Shown in pieces: positions 1-7,912 of a stretch of DNA of 43,374 nucleotides. The notes beneath the pieces were generated by a model that saw only the letters and a program-made list of their open reading frames with translations, did not search any database and was not told the DNA's origin. Source of the stretch: an uncultured bacterium (GTDB taxonomy: Bacteria > Vulcanimicrobiota > CADAWZ01); the NCBI GenBank assembly GCA_949288455.1, contig CASEKF010000043.1:1-43374 (forward strand). The letters run 5' to 3'. The number at the start of each line of letters is the position of its first letter. The stretch's first letter is position 1. The position numbers were made by a program, and so were the translations under genes.

Positions 1-30
1 CTTTTTTTATAGAGGGGGGAGGGAAAAATT

Positions 31-378
31 TTGATTAATGTTTCCGAGGTGATACGCGATCCTGATTTTTGTACTTCTTTCCGCATTGTCAGGCAAATCG
101 GTTCTTTTACTGAAGGGTATTTTGTCGTGGAATCTACTGAACAGAAAGACGTTTTAGGCGTTGTGGATCCCGCGCCGGGAAAAACTCTTGAAGTATCCGC
201 GGAATCTGATAGGGCTACGAACGTGAAAAACTTTTATTGTTTAGAAGAGCTGAAAGTCTCTCCCGATGATTCTATATCGGACTTTGTCATATACCAAAAC
301 ATAAAATATAAAATATTCAAAGTGGAAAATTATTCGGATTTTGGTTTCTTTTTAGGTTTCGGGGTAGAAGGTGAATGA
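31..378 (+). CDS. Phage head-tail connector-like protein
   Basis: The 115-residue product opens with MINVSEVIRDPDF and ends with a Tyr/Phe-rich 'YSDFGFF' segment. From memory this is the pattern of small tailed-phage structural proteins encoded between capsid and tail genes (start like MINVSxVIxDPDF, a central 'GDR', an end like 'YxDYGFYxA'). The start is a TTG at 31, preceded by a purine-rich GGGGGGAGGG Shine-Dalgarno stretch; the ATG at 38 is out of frame and stops at once. The family match at the N-terminus supports TTG. No other recognisable phage gene follows, only a 31-codon ORF overlapping by ATGA, so this looks like the edge of a prophage or a remnant continuing to the left of the window. 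The role in head-tail joining is inferred from family resemblance only. Confidence 0.6.
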   Translation: MINVSEVIRDPDFCTSFRIVRQIGSFTEGYFVVESTEQKDVLGVVDPAPGKTLEVSAESDRATNVKNFYCLEELKVSPDDSISDFVIYQNIKYKIFKVENYSDFGFFLGFGVEGE

Positions 379-470
379 AAAATATGAAAAATTCACTTTG
401 GCAAAGCGTTGTTAAAAATAAAATTAAGATTAAGATAGCTTGTATCTTAATCTTAATTTATATACGCTAA
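375..470 (+). pseudogene. 31-codon ORF overlapping the phage gene; likely truncated next phage gene
   Basis: An ATG overlaps the preceding stop (ATGA) and has GAAGGTG upstream, the arrangement of a translationally coupled phage gene. The product starts MKNMKNSLWQSVVK and then runs into residues encoded by the perfect inverted repeat (alternating Lys/Ile, then a short hydrophobic run) before stopping at 468-470. I read it as the start of the next phage gene cut off at the repeat, although a real short hydrophobic peptide cannot be excluded. Confidence 0.35.
421..459. terminator. Perfect 17-bp inverted repeat, bidirectional terminator-like
   Basis: The arms at 421-437 and 443-459 are perfectly complementary around a 5-nt loop (GCTTG). 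The stem is almost all A/T (two G-C pairs per arm). On the minus strand it is followed by TTTTATTTTTAAC, which suits a terminator for transcripts from the promoter at 541-569. On the plus strand it closes the phage gene pair. It may also mark the junction between phage and host DNA. Confidence 0.5.
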
Positions 471-540
471 ATTATAAAGATTTATCAACGTGATAATCAT
501 TCCGCTCCAGATAAGGGGGATTCTGATTTTAAATCATTAT

Positions 541-569
541 AGTATCATCAGTATAGTATCAGATGTCAA
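541..569 (-). promoter_or_regulatory. Minus-strand promoter with direct repeats
   Basis: Read on the minus strand, TTGACA (569-564) is followed after 17 nt by GATACT (546-541). The nonamer GATACTATA occurs twice, 14 nt apart, across the spacer and -10 region, like a repeat operator. The promoter points into the phage remnant, antisense to it, and the hairpin at 421-459 would end the transcript after roughly 110 nt. A 15-codon ORF (500-453, starting MIITLINL) with GGAG upstream lies inside. No known gene is served by it. Confidence 0.4.
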
Positions 570-616
570 GTTATCATTATCCCTAAACTGATACCGGCAG
601 AAAACGGACGGCACTA

Positions 617-656
617 ATAAAATAAAAAAGAACCAAGATAACAGCTTATCCTGGTT
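617..656 (-). terminator. Rho-independent terminator of the tRNA pair
   Basis: On the minus strand an 11-bp stem (one G-T pair, loop GCTG; 656-631) is followed by CTTTTTTATTTTATT. It lies 32 nt beyond the 3' end of tRNA-Ala and closes the tRNA transcript. Confidence 0.85.
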
Positions 657-687
657 TTAATTTTATTCTAATCGAAATTGTAAACAT

Positions 688-763
688 TGGTGGAGCTGAG
701 GAGACTCGAACTCCTGACATCCTGCGTGCAAGGCAAGCGCTCTCCCAACTGAGCTACAGCCCC
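688..763 (-). tRNA. tRNA-Ala (anticodon TGC)
   Basis: This is a 76-nt gene with a full cloverleaf: acceptor GGGGCTG pairing with CAGCTCC, D-arm TAGCTCAGTTGGGAGAGC, anticodon arm CTTGC-CTTGCAC-GCAGG with anticodon TGC, and T-arm with GTTCGAG. The terminal CCA is encoded (TGG at 688-690 on the plus strand), unlike in the neighbouring tRNA-Ile. It follows tRNA-Ile by 17 nt, and both share one promoter and terminator. Confidence 0.96.
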
Positions 764-780
764 CCATATTAACGCCAAAA

Positions 781-854
<74 letters not shown>

Positions 855-873
855 TCTCTCTTCGACGTTGCAG

Positions 874-902
874 AGTATAACACACTTTTAAAAAGATGTC
901 AA
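874..902 (-). promoter_or_regulatory. Near-consensus sigma-70 promoter for the tRNA pair
   Basis: On the minus strand TTGACA (902-897), a 17-nt spacer and TATACT (879-874) precede the tRNA-Ile 5' end by about 20 nt. This is the best -35/-10 match in the window, as expected for stable RNA genes. Confidence 0.85.
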
Positions 903-928
903 GAGGAATATTGAAAAACCTGAGTCTA

Positions 929-1771
929 TCATAAAATTTCAGGCATAACCGCATTGCAAGAGGAACAATATTTCGCCGAATAGTCGTTTTCCGCTCCGCA
1001 TTTCACGCATGATTTAGTTATTTTGGCGTCGGTAATTTTTTCTTGATGTTCTAAAAGAACTTCGGCGGCTAAGGACGCTTTTTTAAGAGCAGCCTTCAAA
1101 ACCGACGAATCGCCCGAAACAAAATACTTTTCAGTCTCGTCTAAAGATTTAACGTAATCTTTCACCGCTTTTTTAATTTCGTCTTTATGCAATTCGAGAT
1201 AATACGCTCCAGGATCGCCTTCAGCTATATCTCCGCATAAATAATAATAATTTTTGAGATTCTTTTTCAAGTTCGATATTTTTTCTTTTAAAATACTTTT
1301 TGAAAGCCTGCCCGCCACAACGTCTTCGGCAATTCTCATAATTTCGTTTTGAGCCGGAGCTTTGGAATATTTTCCAATTTCTGCGTTTTCTTGTTTTTTC
1401 AAAGATTCTATAGAAGCCCATATTTCTTCAAAATACCTTTTGCAACGTTCCAAACCTGATTCTATATGTTTTTTATCGGAATCTTTAAAAAACGTTCTTA
1501 TTTCTCCTATGGCGCTCTTAAAACTTTCAAGACGTTTTTCAATATGACTTATTTCTTTCTTTTTTTCGGGAGTCACTACGTTAGACCTTAATTGATCGGC
1601 TAACACGCTCTTCGCTTTTCTTCTGAAATTATCAAGATTATCTACGGCGTCGGAAAATTCGGAAATAGTTATCTCCATTGAGTACAAAGCTTTAACCTGA
1701 TCAATAAAGTCGTTTAATACCGGGAACGAAGTCATATTGAATATCGGATCGCCCATAACGTTATTATTCAT
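929..1771 (-). CDS. Coiled-coil protein with C-terminal zinc ribbon
   Basis: The 280-residue product has no family I recognise. Residues about 20-240 are Lys/Glu-rich and helical, with heptad-like stretches that suggest one or more coiled coils. The C-terminus carries a CxxC-x10-CxxC zinc ribbon (C255, C258, C269, C272) of the type that ends many uncharacterised bacterial proteins. There is no signal peptide or membrane segment, so it is probably cytoplasmic. The ATG follows AGGAGG at good spacing, and that ribosome binding site overlaps the argS stop codon, so the gene is read from the argS transcript. A weak 5-bp hairpin followed by TTTTT (943-914) may end the operon before the tRNA promoter. 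Function unknown. Confidence 0.8.
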   Translation of the reverse strand: MNNNVMGDPIFNMTSFPVLNDFIDQVKALYSMEITISEFSDAVDNLDNFRRKAKSVLADQLRSNVVTPEKKKEISHIEKRLESFKSAIGEIRTFFKDSDKKHIESGLERCKRYFEEIWASIESLKKQENAEIGKYSKAPAQNEIMRIAEDVVAGRLSKSILKEKISNLKKNLKNYYYLCGDIAEGDPGAYYLELHKDEIKKAVKDYVKSLDETEKYFVSGDSSVLKAALKKASLAAEVLLEHQEKITDAKITKSCVKCGAENDYSAKYCSSCNAVMPEIL

Positions 1772-1780
1772 AAAAACCTC

Positions 1781-3517
1781 CTACATTTCTTCCAGAACGG
1801 ATATTCCCAACAAAGCCAGACCTCTTTTTACGACTGAAGAATAAAAATCTATCAACATAAGCCGATTCTGCCTGTAAGGTTCTTCGGACGCCAAGACTTT
1901 CACATTTGTATAAAAAGCGGTGAAAATCTGCGTAAGTTCAAACAACCATGTCGCCAGCAAATGAGGATAAAACTGAGCTGAAGCCGATTCGACGACCATA
2001 TGAAAACTTGAAAGCTTATTTATAAGATTTCGTTCTTCGTCAAGTAAATCGACGCCGGTATTCCAGGAAGCTGAGAAATCGAAATTTGCTTTTCTAAGAA
2101 TAGCTCTGGCTCTGGAATAACCATACTGAAGGTAAGGACTACTGTTTCCGTCCATAGCCAGCATCTTATTCCAGTCAAACGCTACGGTTTTCTTTCTGTT
2201 CTGAGACAAATCGTTATATTTAACCGCTCCTATTCCGACCGCGTCGGCAATGTTATTTTTGGCTTCTTCGTCGAGATCTCGTCCGTCCAAAAAGGCCTTA
2301 ACCCTGTCATGAGCTTCTTTTAAAACGTCTTCAAGAAAAATTACGTTGCCTTTTCTGGTAGAAAATTTTCCTTCCGAAGGCAAAGTCATCAGACCAAACG
2401 AAACGTGTTCGCATTTAGATTTAAAACCCAAAAGGTTTGCCGTTTCGAAAAGCTGGTTAAAATAAAGGCGCTGTTCTTCTCCCACAACATATAGAATCTT
2501 TTCCGGAGCCCACCTTCTCTCTCTGTACAAAAGAGCCGCCAAATCTCTTGTGGCGTAAAGACTTGCTCCGTCTTTCTTCCGCAAAAGCAAAGGCGTGTCT
2601 ATGCCAAACTTATCGAGACGCACAAGCTCCGAACCGTCCGTATCTTTTTCCAGAATACCGCATGATTCGGCAAGATCTATAATTTCCTGCATTTTATCAT
2701 TATAAAAACTTTCGCCTAAAATTTCTTCAAAAGAAACTCCCAGCATATCGTAAACCCGTTGAAAATCCTTAAGGCTTATATCCCTAATCCATTTCCATAA
2801 AGCGGTTATTTCAGGATCTCCTTCTTCAAGCCGTTTAAAATAACCTCTTGCGGACTCTTCAAGTTCGTTTCCCTTTTCGGGGCGTTCGTCTCCGAGCAGT
2901 CCGGCTTCGTCATGAAACTTAACGTAAAGGGCCAGCAACTCCTTAATCGGATCTTTCTCAATCTTTTCGCGATCTCCCCAGTTAATATAAGCATATATAA
3001 GCTTTCCAAACTGAGTTCCCCAATCGCCAAGATGATTGTCGCCTATAACCTCATATCCGGCGAAACTAAGTATATTGCGCAAAGAAGCTCCTATATTCGT
3101 CGATCTGAGATGACCTATTGAAAAAGGCTTGGCTATATTGGGACTTGAATAATCTATCACCACTTTTTTGCCTGCGCCTAAAGATAAAGAACCATACGTC
3201 TCCTTCATTAAAAGAAAATCGCCGACGACCCCTTCGGCAAATTTTTCGTAATTAAGAAAAAAATTCAAATAGCCTCCGACTGATTCCGCCTTCAAAAAAA
3301 GACTATCGGAGCCAAAAGAAACCTTATTCGCCAATTCTCCGCTTATAACCCCCGGACTTTTTTTTCTAGACTTAGCTAAAGAAAAGCATGGCAAAACGAC
3401 GTCTCCTTTAGGATCCCCGGGAGTGAATTTTATCATGCTCGAAAGTTCTTCTCCGGTTAAGGAATACAGTATGTCGGCAGCTTCGCTCAAAGCTTTATCA
3501 GCAGTATAAAAATTCAT
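1781..3517 (-). CDS. argS: Arginyl-tRNA synthetase
   Basis: This class I enzyme charges tRNA-Arg with arginine using ATP. Evidence: an N-terminal additional domain (residues ~1-110), the HIGH-type signature 'SIGHL' inside SSPNIAKPFSIGHLRS, the 'GDWGTQFG' segment, the KMSKS-equivalent 'STRKGN', and a C-terminal anticodon-binding helical domain with 'SPYLQYGYSRARAI'. At 578 residues it has the usual length. I choose the ATG at 3517 because GAGAGGACGGGG sits just upstream; a TTG at 3541 would add eight residues and lies before that ribosome binding site. It follows the flavoprotein gene by 32 nt and is followed by the zinc-ribbon gene, whose ribosome binding site overlaps the argS stop, so the three form one operon. 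Confidence 0.96.
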   Translation of the reverse strand: MNFYTADKALSEAADILYSLTGEELSSMIKFTPGDPKGDVVLPCFSLAKSRKKSPGVISGELANKVSFGSDSLFLKAESVGGYLNFFLNYEKFAEGVVGDFLLMKETYGSLSLGAGKKVVIDYSSPNIAKPFSIGHLRSTNIGASLRNILSFAGYEVIGDNHLGDWGTQFGKLIYAYINWGDREKIEKDPIKELLALYVKFHDEAGLLGDERPEKGNELEESARGYFKRLEEGDPEITALWKWIRDISLKDFQRVYDMLGVSFEEILGESFYNDKMQEIIDLAESCGILEKDTDGSELVRLDKFGIDTPLLLRKKDGASLYATRDLAALLYRERRWAPEKILYVVGEEQRLYFNQLFETANLLGFKSKCEHVSFGLMTLPSEGKFSTRKGNVIFLEDVLKEAHDRVKAFLDGRDLDEEAKNNIADAVGIGAVKYNDLSQNRKKTVAFDWNKMLAMDGNSSPYLQYGYSRARAILRKANFDFSASWNTGVDLLDEERNLINKLSSFHMVVESASAQFYPHLLATWLFELTQIFTAFYTNVKVLASEEPYRQNRLMLIDFYSSVVKRGLALLGISVLEEM

Positions 3518-3549
3518 TAACAACCCCGTCCTCTCAAACAAAATATAAA

Positions 3550-4764
3550 TTATAATAAACTTTTTCCGGCCTTATAACCGCTGGCCCATGCCCAGTGCAA
3601 ATTATAGCCTCCGCAAACCCCGTCTACGTTTAAAAGCTCGCCGGTTACAAAAAGGCCCTTAACCTTTCTCGACTGCATGGTATCCGGCTCTATCTCGTCA
3701 AGGCTCACTCCGCCGGCCGTAGCCTGAGAATTACCGAAAGGCATAACTCCGCAAGCCTTAAAACGCCAATTTTTTATTACGGACGAAACGGCGCGCAGTT
3801 CTCCGCCGGACAAAGAGGACGATAACGAAGATAGCTTCAAGCCGGCGGCTTTTAAAATTCCAAACGACAGTTTTTTATTTATAATGCCGGTTAAAAAGAG
3901 TTCCAAAGGCAATTCAGGCAACGCGCGACTTCTCTCCGTAAGAAATCTCAAAAGCTCGCCGAACGAAAATTCAGGGGTTAAATCCAAATCGACAAAAATT
4001 TCAGTTTTTTTGGATAAATTTGACGTTTCGCAACTAACCAAGCGAGACAAACGCATAATAGGAGGGCCGGAAAAACCGTATTCGGTAAAAAGAATCTCGC
4101 CATAATCGGCTCCTAAAATTTTAGTCCCGGACGAAACTAAAACGCGTCCGTTAAATTTTACGCCCTTAAACGCTTTAGTTCCAAAAGCTTTTATCTGTAC
4201 GATCGAAGGATACAAATCGGTAATCGAATGACCCAATTTCTTTAACAATCCATATCCGTCGACGGATCCTCCTCCGCTTGAAGATCCGAACGCCGCGACT
4301 AAACGATCTCCAAATATATCTCCCGAAACAGTCTTTACGATAAAGCCGCCGGAGCCGATTTTTACGTCGACAATGCGAGAAGAACAAATTTCCTCAATTC
4401 CAAGTCTACAAGCTTCAGCCCGCAACAAATCTACGACCGACGAAGCCTGACGACTCATGGGATAAACTTTTCCGCCTTCTTCCTCACAAAAAGGCACTCC
4501 GATGGAAGAAAAAAAACTTGCGGCATGAGAATAACTAAAATCCAACAAAGTTCTTTCAATAAATTTTCCGGCTTCCTTATTATAAAACCTCGGATTAATA
4601 TTTTTATTGGTAATATTACATCTGCCGTTTCCGGAAGCTAAAACCTTTTTTAAAACTCTGTCGTTTTTTTCAATTATAACCGCGCGGCAATCAGGATATA
4701 GCCTTTTAGCCGTAATAGCGGCCATAAAACCGGAAGCCCCGCCTCCGGCTATCAAAATTTTCAT
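3550..4764 (-). CDS. BaiN/YhiN (HI0933-like) family FAD-dependent oxidoreductase
   Basis: The 404-residue flavoprotein starts with a Rossmann FAD-binding motif (ILIAGGGASGFMAAI, residues 3-17), then 'IIEKND' as the ribose-binding acidic end, and the family hallmark 'GNGRCNITN' near residue 45. The C-terminus has 'GLFVTGELLNVDGVCGGYNL', typical of the HI0933/YhiN/BaiN family. Family members are soluble flavoproteins of mostly unknown substrate; a BaiN homologue has been implicated in bile-acid dehydroxylation, but I do not claim that here. It is the first gene of the minus-strand operon with argS. Its ATG has only a weak ribosome binding site (GGAACGGA, rather far upstream). Divergent from ftsK. 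Confidence 0.88.
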   Translation of the reverse strand: MKILIAGGGASGFMAAITAKRLYPDCRAVIIEKNDRVLKKVLASGNGRCNITNKNINPRFYNKEAGKFIERTLLDFSYSHAASFFSSIGVPFCEEEGGKVYPMSRQASSVVDLLRAEACRLGIEEICSSRIVDVKIGSGGFIVKTVSGDIFGDRLVAAFGSSSGGGSVDGYGLLKKLGHSITDLYPSIVQIKAFGTKAFKGVKFNGRVLVSSGTKILGADYGEILFTEYGFSGPPIMRLSRLVSCETSNLSKKTEIFVDLDLTPEFSFGELLRFLTERSRALPELPLELFLTGIINKKLSFGILKAAGLKLSSLSSSLSGGELRAVSSVIKNWRFKACGVMPFGNSQATAGGVSLDEIEPDTMQSRKVKGLFVTGELLNVDGVCGGYNLHWAWASGYKAGKSLL

Positions 4765-4814
4765 AAATGTACAATCCGTTCCAATAACGCTTAATTTTTA
4801 TAATTAAATTTAAT

Positions 4815-4842
4815 TTGACAGCTTTAATAATATATATAAAAT
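4815..4842 (+). promoter_or_regulatory. Promoter for the ftsK operon
   Basis: TTGACA (4815-4820), a 16-nt spacer and TAAAAT (4837-4842) point toward ftsK, leaving a leader of about 170 nt. The 254-nt divergent intergenic region holds no other gene; a 15-codon ORF at 4982-5029 ends one base before the alternative GTG start of ftsK. Confidence 0.55.
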
Positions 4843-5018
4843 TGAAAGCAGTCAAGAATCAGGAAAACAAAAATCTCCGCAAAAGCTCGCAGGAAGCATA
4901 ATACAATTTTAAAGAAGGGCTTTAAAAGGAAGGCGAAGAAATTTATAAGATTGCTAAACGACAAAAACAGACCTTTCATAAATGCAAATGAAAGCTACGT
5001 TTAAATTGCAGTATAAGT

Positions 5019-7889
5019 ATGGGGCATAACGTGACGATAAAAGAAACTACGCAAACGTCTTCGGAAGAGAAAAAGAACGACGCAACAGGGAAAAAAATAG
5101 CTTCTAAAAAGAAGAGGACGCAAGAACAGGAATCTGAAATTCTTATAAACCCAAGCATAATTAAAGAAGCAGGGGCCGTTTTATTAATTTTATCCGGACT
5201 CTTCGCGCTTTACTCTATAGCTAATCCTCCCAGTTCCGGAAATATCGGCGAACAAATGGGACGTTTTCTCAACGAGTATGCCGGATGGGCGTCGTTCGTA
5301 TTTCCGTTTTTGCTGATAATTGCCGGCTCTCATATTCTAAAAAATTTCCCAAAAAAAATAATATTTTTTTATCCGTTAGTCACAATCGCCCTAATTTGGA
5401 CGCTTGAAATCCTGCGCTGTCTTTTAAGCGGGTATTTCGCGTTTTTGGGAACCCCCGGCCTAGCCGGAAAAGTTATGGCAGATATACTCATCTCAGCGAT
5501 AGGATATTTTGGCTCTATAAGTCTTCTGGTTTTTCTCTCGGCGCTTTTTACGCTTCTTTTTACCGGGAAAACTTTTAAAGATTTAATCAACGTCATATAT
5601 GGGTTGCTGGAAAAAATAAGAAAAAAATTCGCTTTTATAAGCTCCGCTTATTCAAAAAAACTCAAGCGGGAGAATGCGCATAATTCCGGCTTAGGCAAAG
5701 ACGAAGAAAAGCCAGAATTTAAACCGGCTGCAAATCCTAACGCTGACATAGAAATCTCAGATATAATTATTAAAAAAACAAATTCAAAAAATATAGAACC
5801 GCGATTTAACGCGCACGAAGCTAAATTTGAAATAAACGAAGAAGAAAGAAGAAAAAAATTTCTGTCAGACGAAGATATTGAAGACGACGGCGCATTTGAA
5901 ATTCCCAACGATTCTCCTCTTATGAAAGCTCTATCCAGGAGATTCGAAAAAGAAACAACGCTCGAAGCCAAAAATGAAGACTCCCGACAAAAAGAAGAAA
6001 AATTTGAAAATCCTATAACCAATGCGCGTATGCGCTCTACGGAACCGCAAAACGACGAGACAAATATCATAGAGAATTCGGAAAATTTCGTTAATAACTA
6101 TGATAGTTCCGGCGGCTCTACGCTTGTTCATGCAAACAGCGAAACTGAAAACGGCAGCTCTTTTTACGACATAAACGCAAATGAAAATAACGACGAAAAA
6201 AACAATAACGATAAGGACGAAGATAGAGAAATATTTTCGTATCAAGACGATTCATATGCGGATTTACAAGCAGTTTCAGAAAATACTTCAGAGATAAAAA
6301 ATTCTGGAAACGAACGATTGAGCGAATCGAAAGAACTGATAGCCGTTAATGAAGAAGCGAAGCCGTCACAAGCCGGAGGCTTAGAAAATTTTGAAGGCGG
6401 CGATACGTCTAAACTAAAGATCTACGCGCCGGGGACCCCGATTCTAGAGACTCAAGCGGCTTCGTTCGTCCAAAATCGCTATCCTAAGCCTTCCCTAAAT
6501 ATTTTAGCGGATAAAAAACCGTGTTCGCCGTCTAACAAACCGTTCAAAAACTATTCCGAGTCGCTCATAGAAAAACTCGAAAGTTTCGGAGTCGCCGCAG
6601 AAGTTTCAAATGTCTTAAGAGGGCCTTCCGTAACAAGGTACGAGCTTAAACTTGGCGACAGCGTAAAAGTCAGTAAATTTACAAGTTTGCAGATGGATTT
6701 ATCGGTATTTTTCGCGTCAAAAATAAGAATAGAAGCCCCTGTGCCCGGAAAATCCTGCGTAGGGATCGAAGTTCCGAACGAAACCATAGAGCCCGTATTT
6801 ATCAAAGAAGTTCTATCTTCAGAGGAATTCAGAAAAAAGAATTGGAAAATTCCAATCGCTCTCGGAAAAGATATAACCGGAGCGACTATCGTGGGCGATC
6901 TTACAAAAATGCCTCACCTTCTCGTAGCGGGATCCACAGGTTCCGGAAAATCAGTATGCATGAACTGCATAATAGCCAGCATACTTTTTAGATTTTCTCC
7001 CGCTGAAGTCCAAATGGTAATGATAGATCCCAAACGCGTGGAACTATCGATGTACGAAGGAATACCTCATCTTATAGATATAAAAGCTACGCCTGAAAGC
7101 AAAATCGTAACTGATCCCAAGATTGCCGCTCTCGTCCTCCAGCAAATGACGGAAATTATGGACAGAAGATACGACGAATTTAAAAGGATGAAGACAAAAA
7201 ATATATTTGAATATAATGAAAAAACGTCTTCTCCCCTTCCCTATCTTCTCGTTTTTATAGACGAATTAGCGGATTTAATGATGGTTTCTTCCGGAGGGAT
7301 AGAGACTCCCATATGCAGAATTGCCCAAATGGGCAGAGCCGCCGGAATGCACCTTGTAATAGCAACGCAAAGACCCACGGTAAACGTCCTTACGGGCACG
7401 ATAAAAGTAAACGTGCCTTCAAGAATTGCGTTTGCGGTAACGGCTCAAATAGATTCCAGAACAATACTTGACAAAGCCGGAGCGGAAGAACTGCTTGGCA
7501 AGGGAGATATGCTTTATCAGCCGGTAGACGCAGGAGAACCTAAAAGAGTTCAAGGAGCGTTTATAAGCACTGAAGAAATAGAAAAACTTGTGGAATTTTG
7601 GCAGGAACAGCCTCCTCCGGACAATATGAAACCTATAGACATAGCCGCTCCTTCGGCAGAAAAAGAGGAAGAGAAAGACTCTGATGAAGATTCGCTTTAT
7701 CCGGAAGCGCTTAATATCATAATGGCTGAGAAATACGCTTCGGTCTCAATTCTGCAAAGAAAACTAAAAATAGGATACGCTCGCGCAGGAAGAATCATAG
7801 ATCAAATGGAAAGACGAGGCGTAGTCGGCCCGGCGGAAGGAAGCAAGCCAAGAAAAATACTTATAGGCGCAGCCGCAGCTATGGAATGA
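5019..7889 (+). CDS. ftsK: DNA translocase FtsK/SpoIIIE
   Basis: This membrane-anchored motor pumps DNA through the closing septum. Four N-terminal membrane segments lie at about residues 50-70, 86-107, 113-135 and 152-182. A long acidic, Asn/Glu-rich linker follows (~190-500). The RecA-like motor has Walker A 'GSTGSGKS' near residue 637, Walker B 'LLVFIDELADLMM' near 741, and 'IATQRPTVNVLTGTIK'. The winged-helix gamma domain (~890-954) ends with 'RAGRIIDQMERRGVVGP'. The length of 956 is large because of the linker. The start is uncertain: the ATG at 5019 has no clear ribosome binding site, while an in-frame GTG at 5031 has GGGG six bases upstream. First gene of a plus-strand operon. Confidence 0.96.
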   Translation: MGHNVTIKETTQTSSEEKKNDATGKKIASKKKRTQEQESEILINPSIIKEAGAVLLILSGLFALYSIANPPSSGNIGEQMGRFLNEYAGWASFVFPFLLIIAGSHILKNFPKKIIFFYPLVTIALIWTLEILRCLLSGYFAFLGTPGLAGKVMADILISAIGYFGSISLLVFLSALFTLLFTGKTFKDLINVIYGLLEKIRKKFAFISSAYSKKLKRENAHNSGLGKDEEKPEFKPAANPNADIEISDIIIKKTNSKNIEPRFNAHEAKFEINEEERRKKFLSDEDIEDDGAFEIPNDSPLMKALSRRFEKETTLEAKNEDSRQKEEKFENPITNARMRSTEPQNDETNIIENSENFVNNYDSSGGSTLVHANSETENGSSFYDINANENNDEKNNNDKDEDREIFSYQDDSYADLQAVSENTSEIKNSGNERLSESKELIAVNEEAKPSQAGGLENFEGGDTSKLKIYAPGTPILETQAASFVQNRYPKPSLNILADKKPCSPSNKPFKNYSESLIEKLESFGVAAEVSNVLRGPSVTRYELKLGDSVKVSKFTSLQMDLSVFFASKIRIEAPVPGKSCVGIEVPNETIEPVFIKEVLSSEEFRKKNWKIPIALGKDITGATIVGDLTKMPHLLVAGSTGSGKSVCMNCIIASILFRFSPAEVQMVMIDPKRVELSMYEGIPHLIDIKATPESKIVTDPKIAALVLQQMTEIMDRRYDEFKRMKTKNIFEYNEKTSSPLPYLLVFIDELADLMMVSSGGIETPICRIAQMGRAAGMHLVIATQRPTVNVLTGTIKVNVPSRIAFAVTAQIDSRTILDKAGAEELLGKGDMLYQPVDAGEPKRVQGAFISTEEIEKLVEFWQEQPPPDNMKPIDIAAPSAEKEEEKDSDEDSLYPEALNIIMAEKYASVSILQRKLKIGYARAGRIIDQMERRGVVGPAEGSKPRKILIGAAAAME

Positions 7890-7912
7890 AAAAACATAAA
7901 AGGAGATAAAAT

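Noticed and set aside
5648-6245. Two long minus-strand ORFs across the ftsK linker
   Set aside because: They are antisense to a repetitive acidic linker and have no homology signals or ribosome binding sites.
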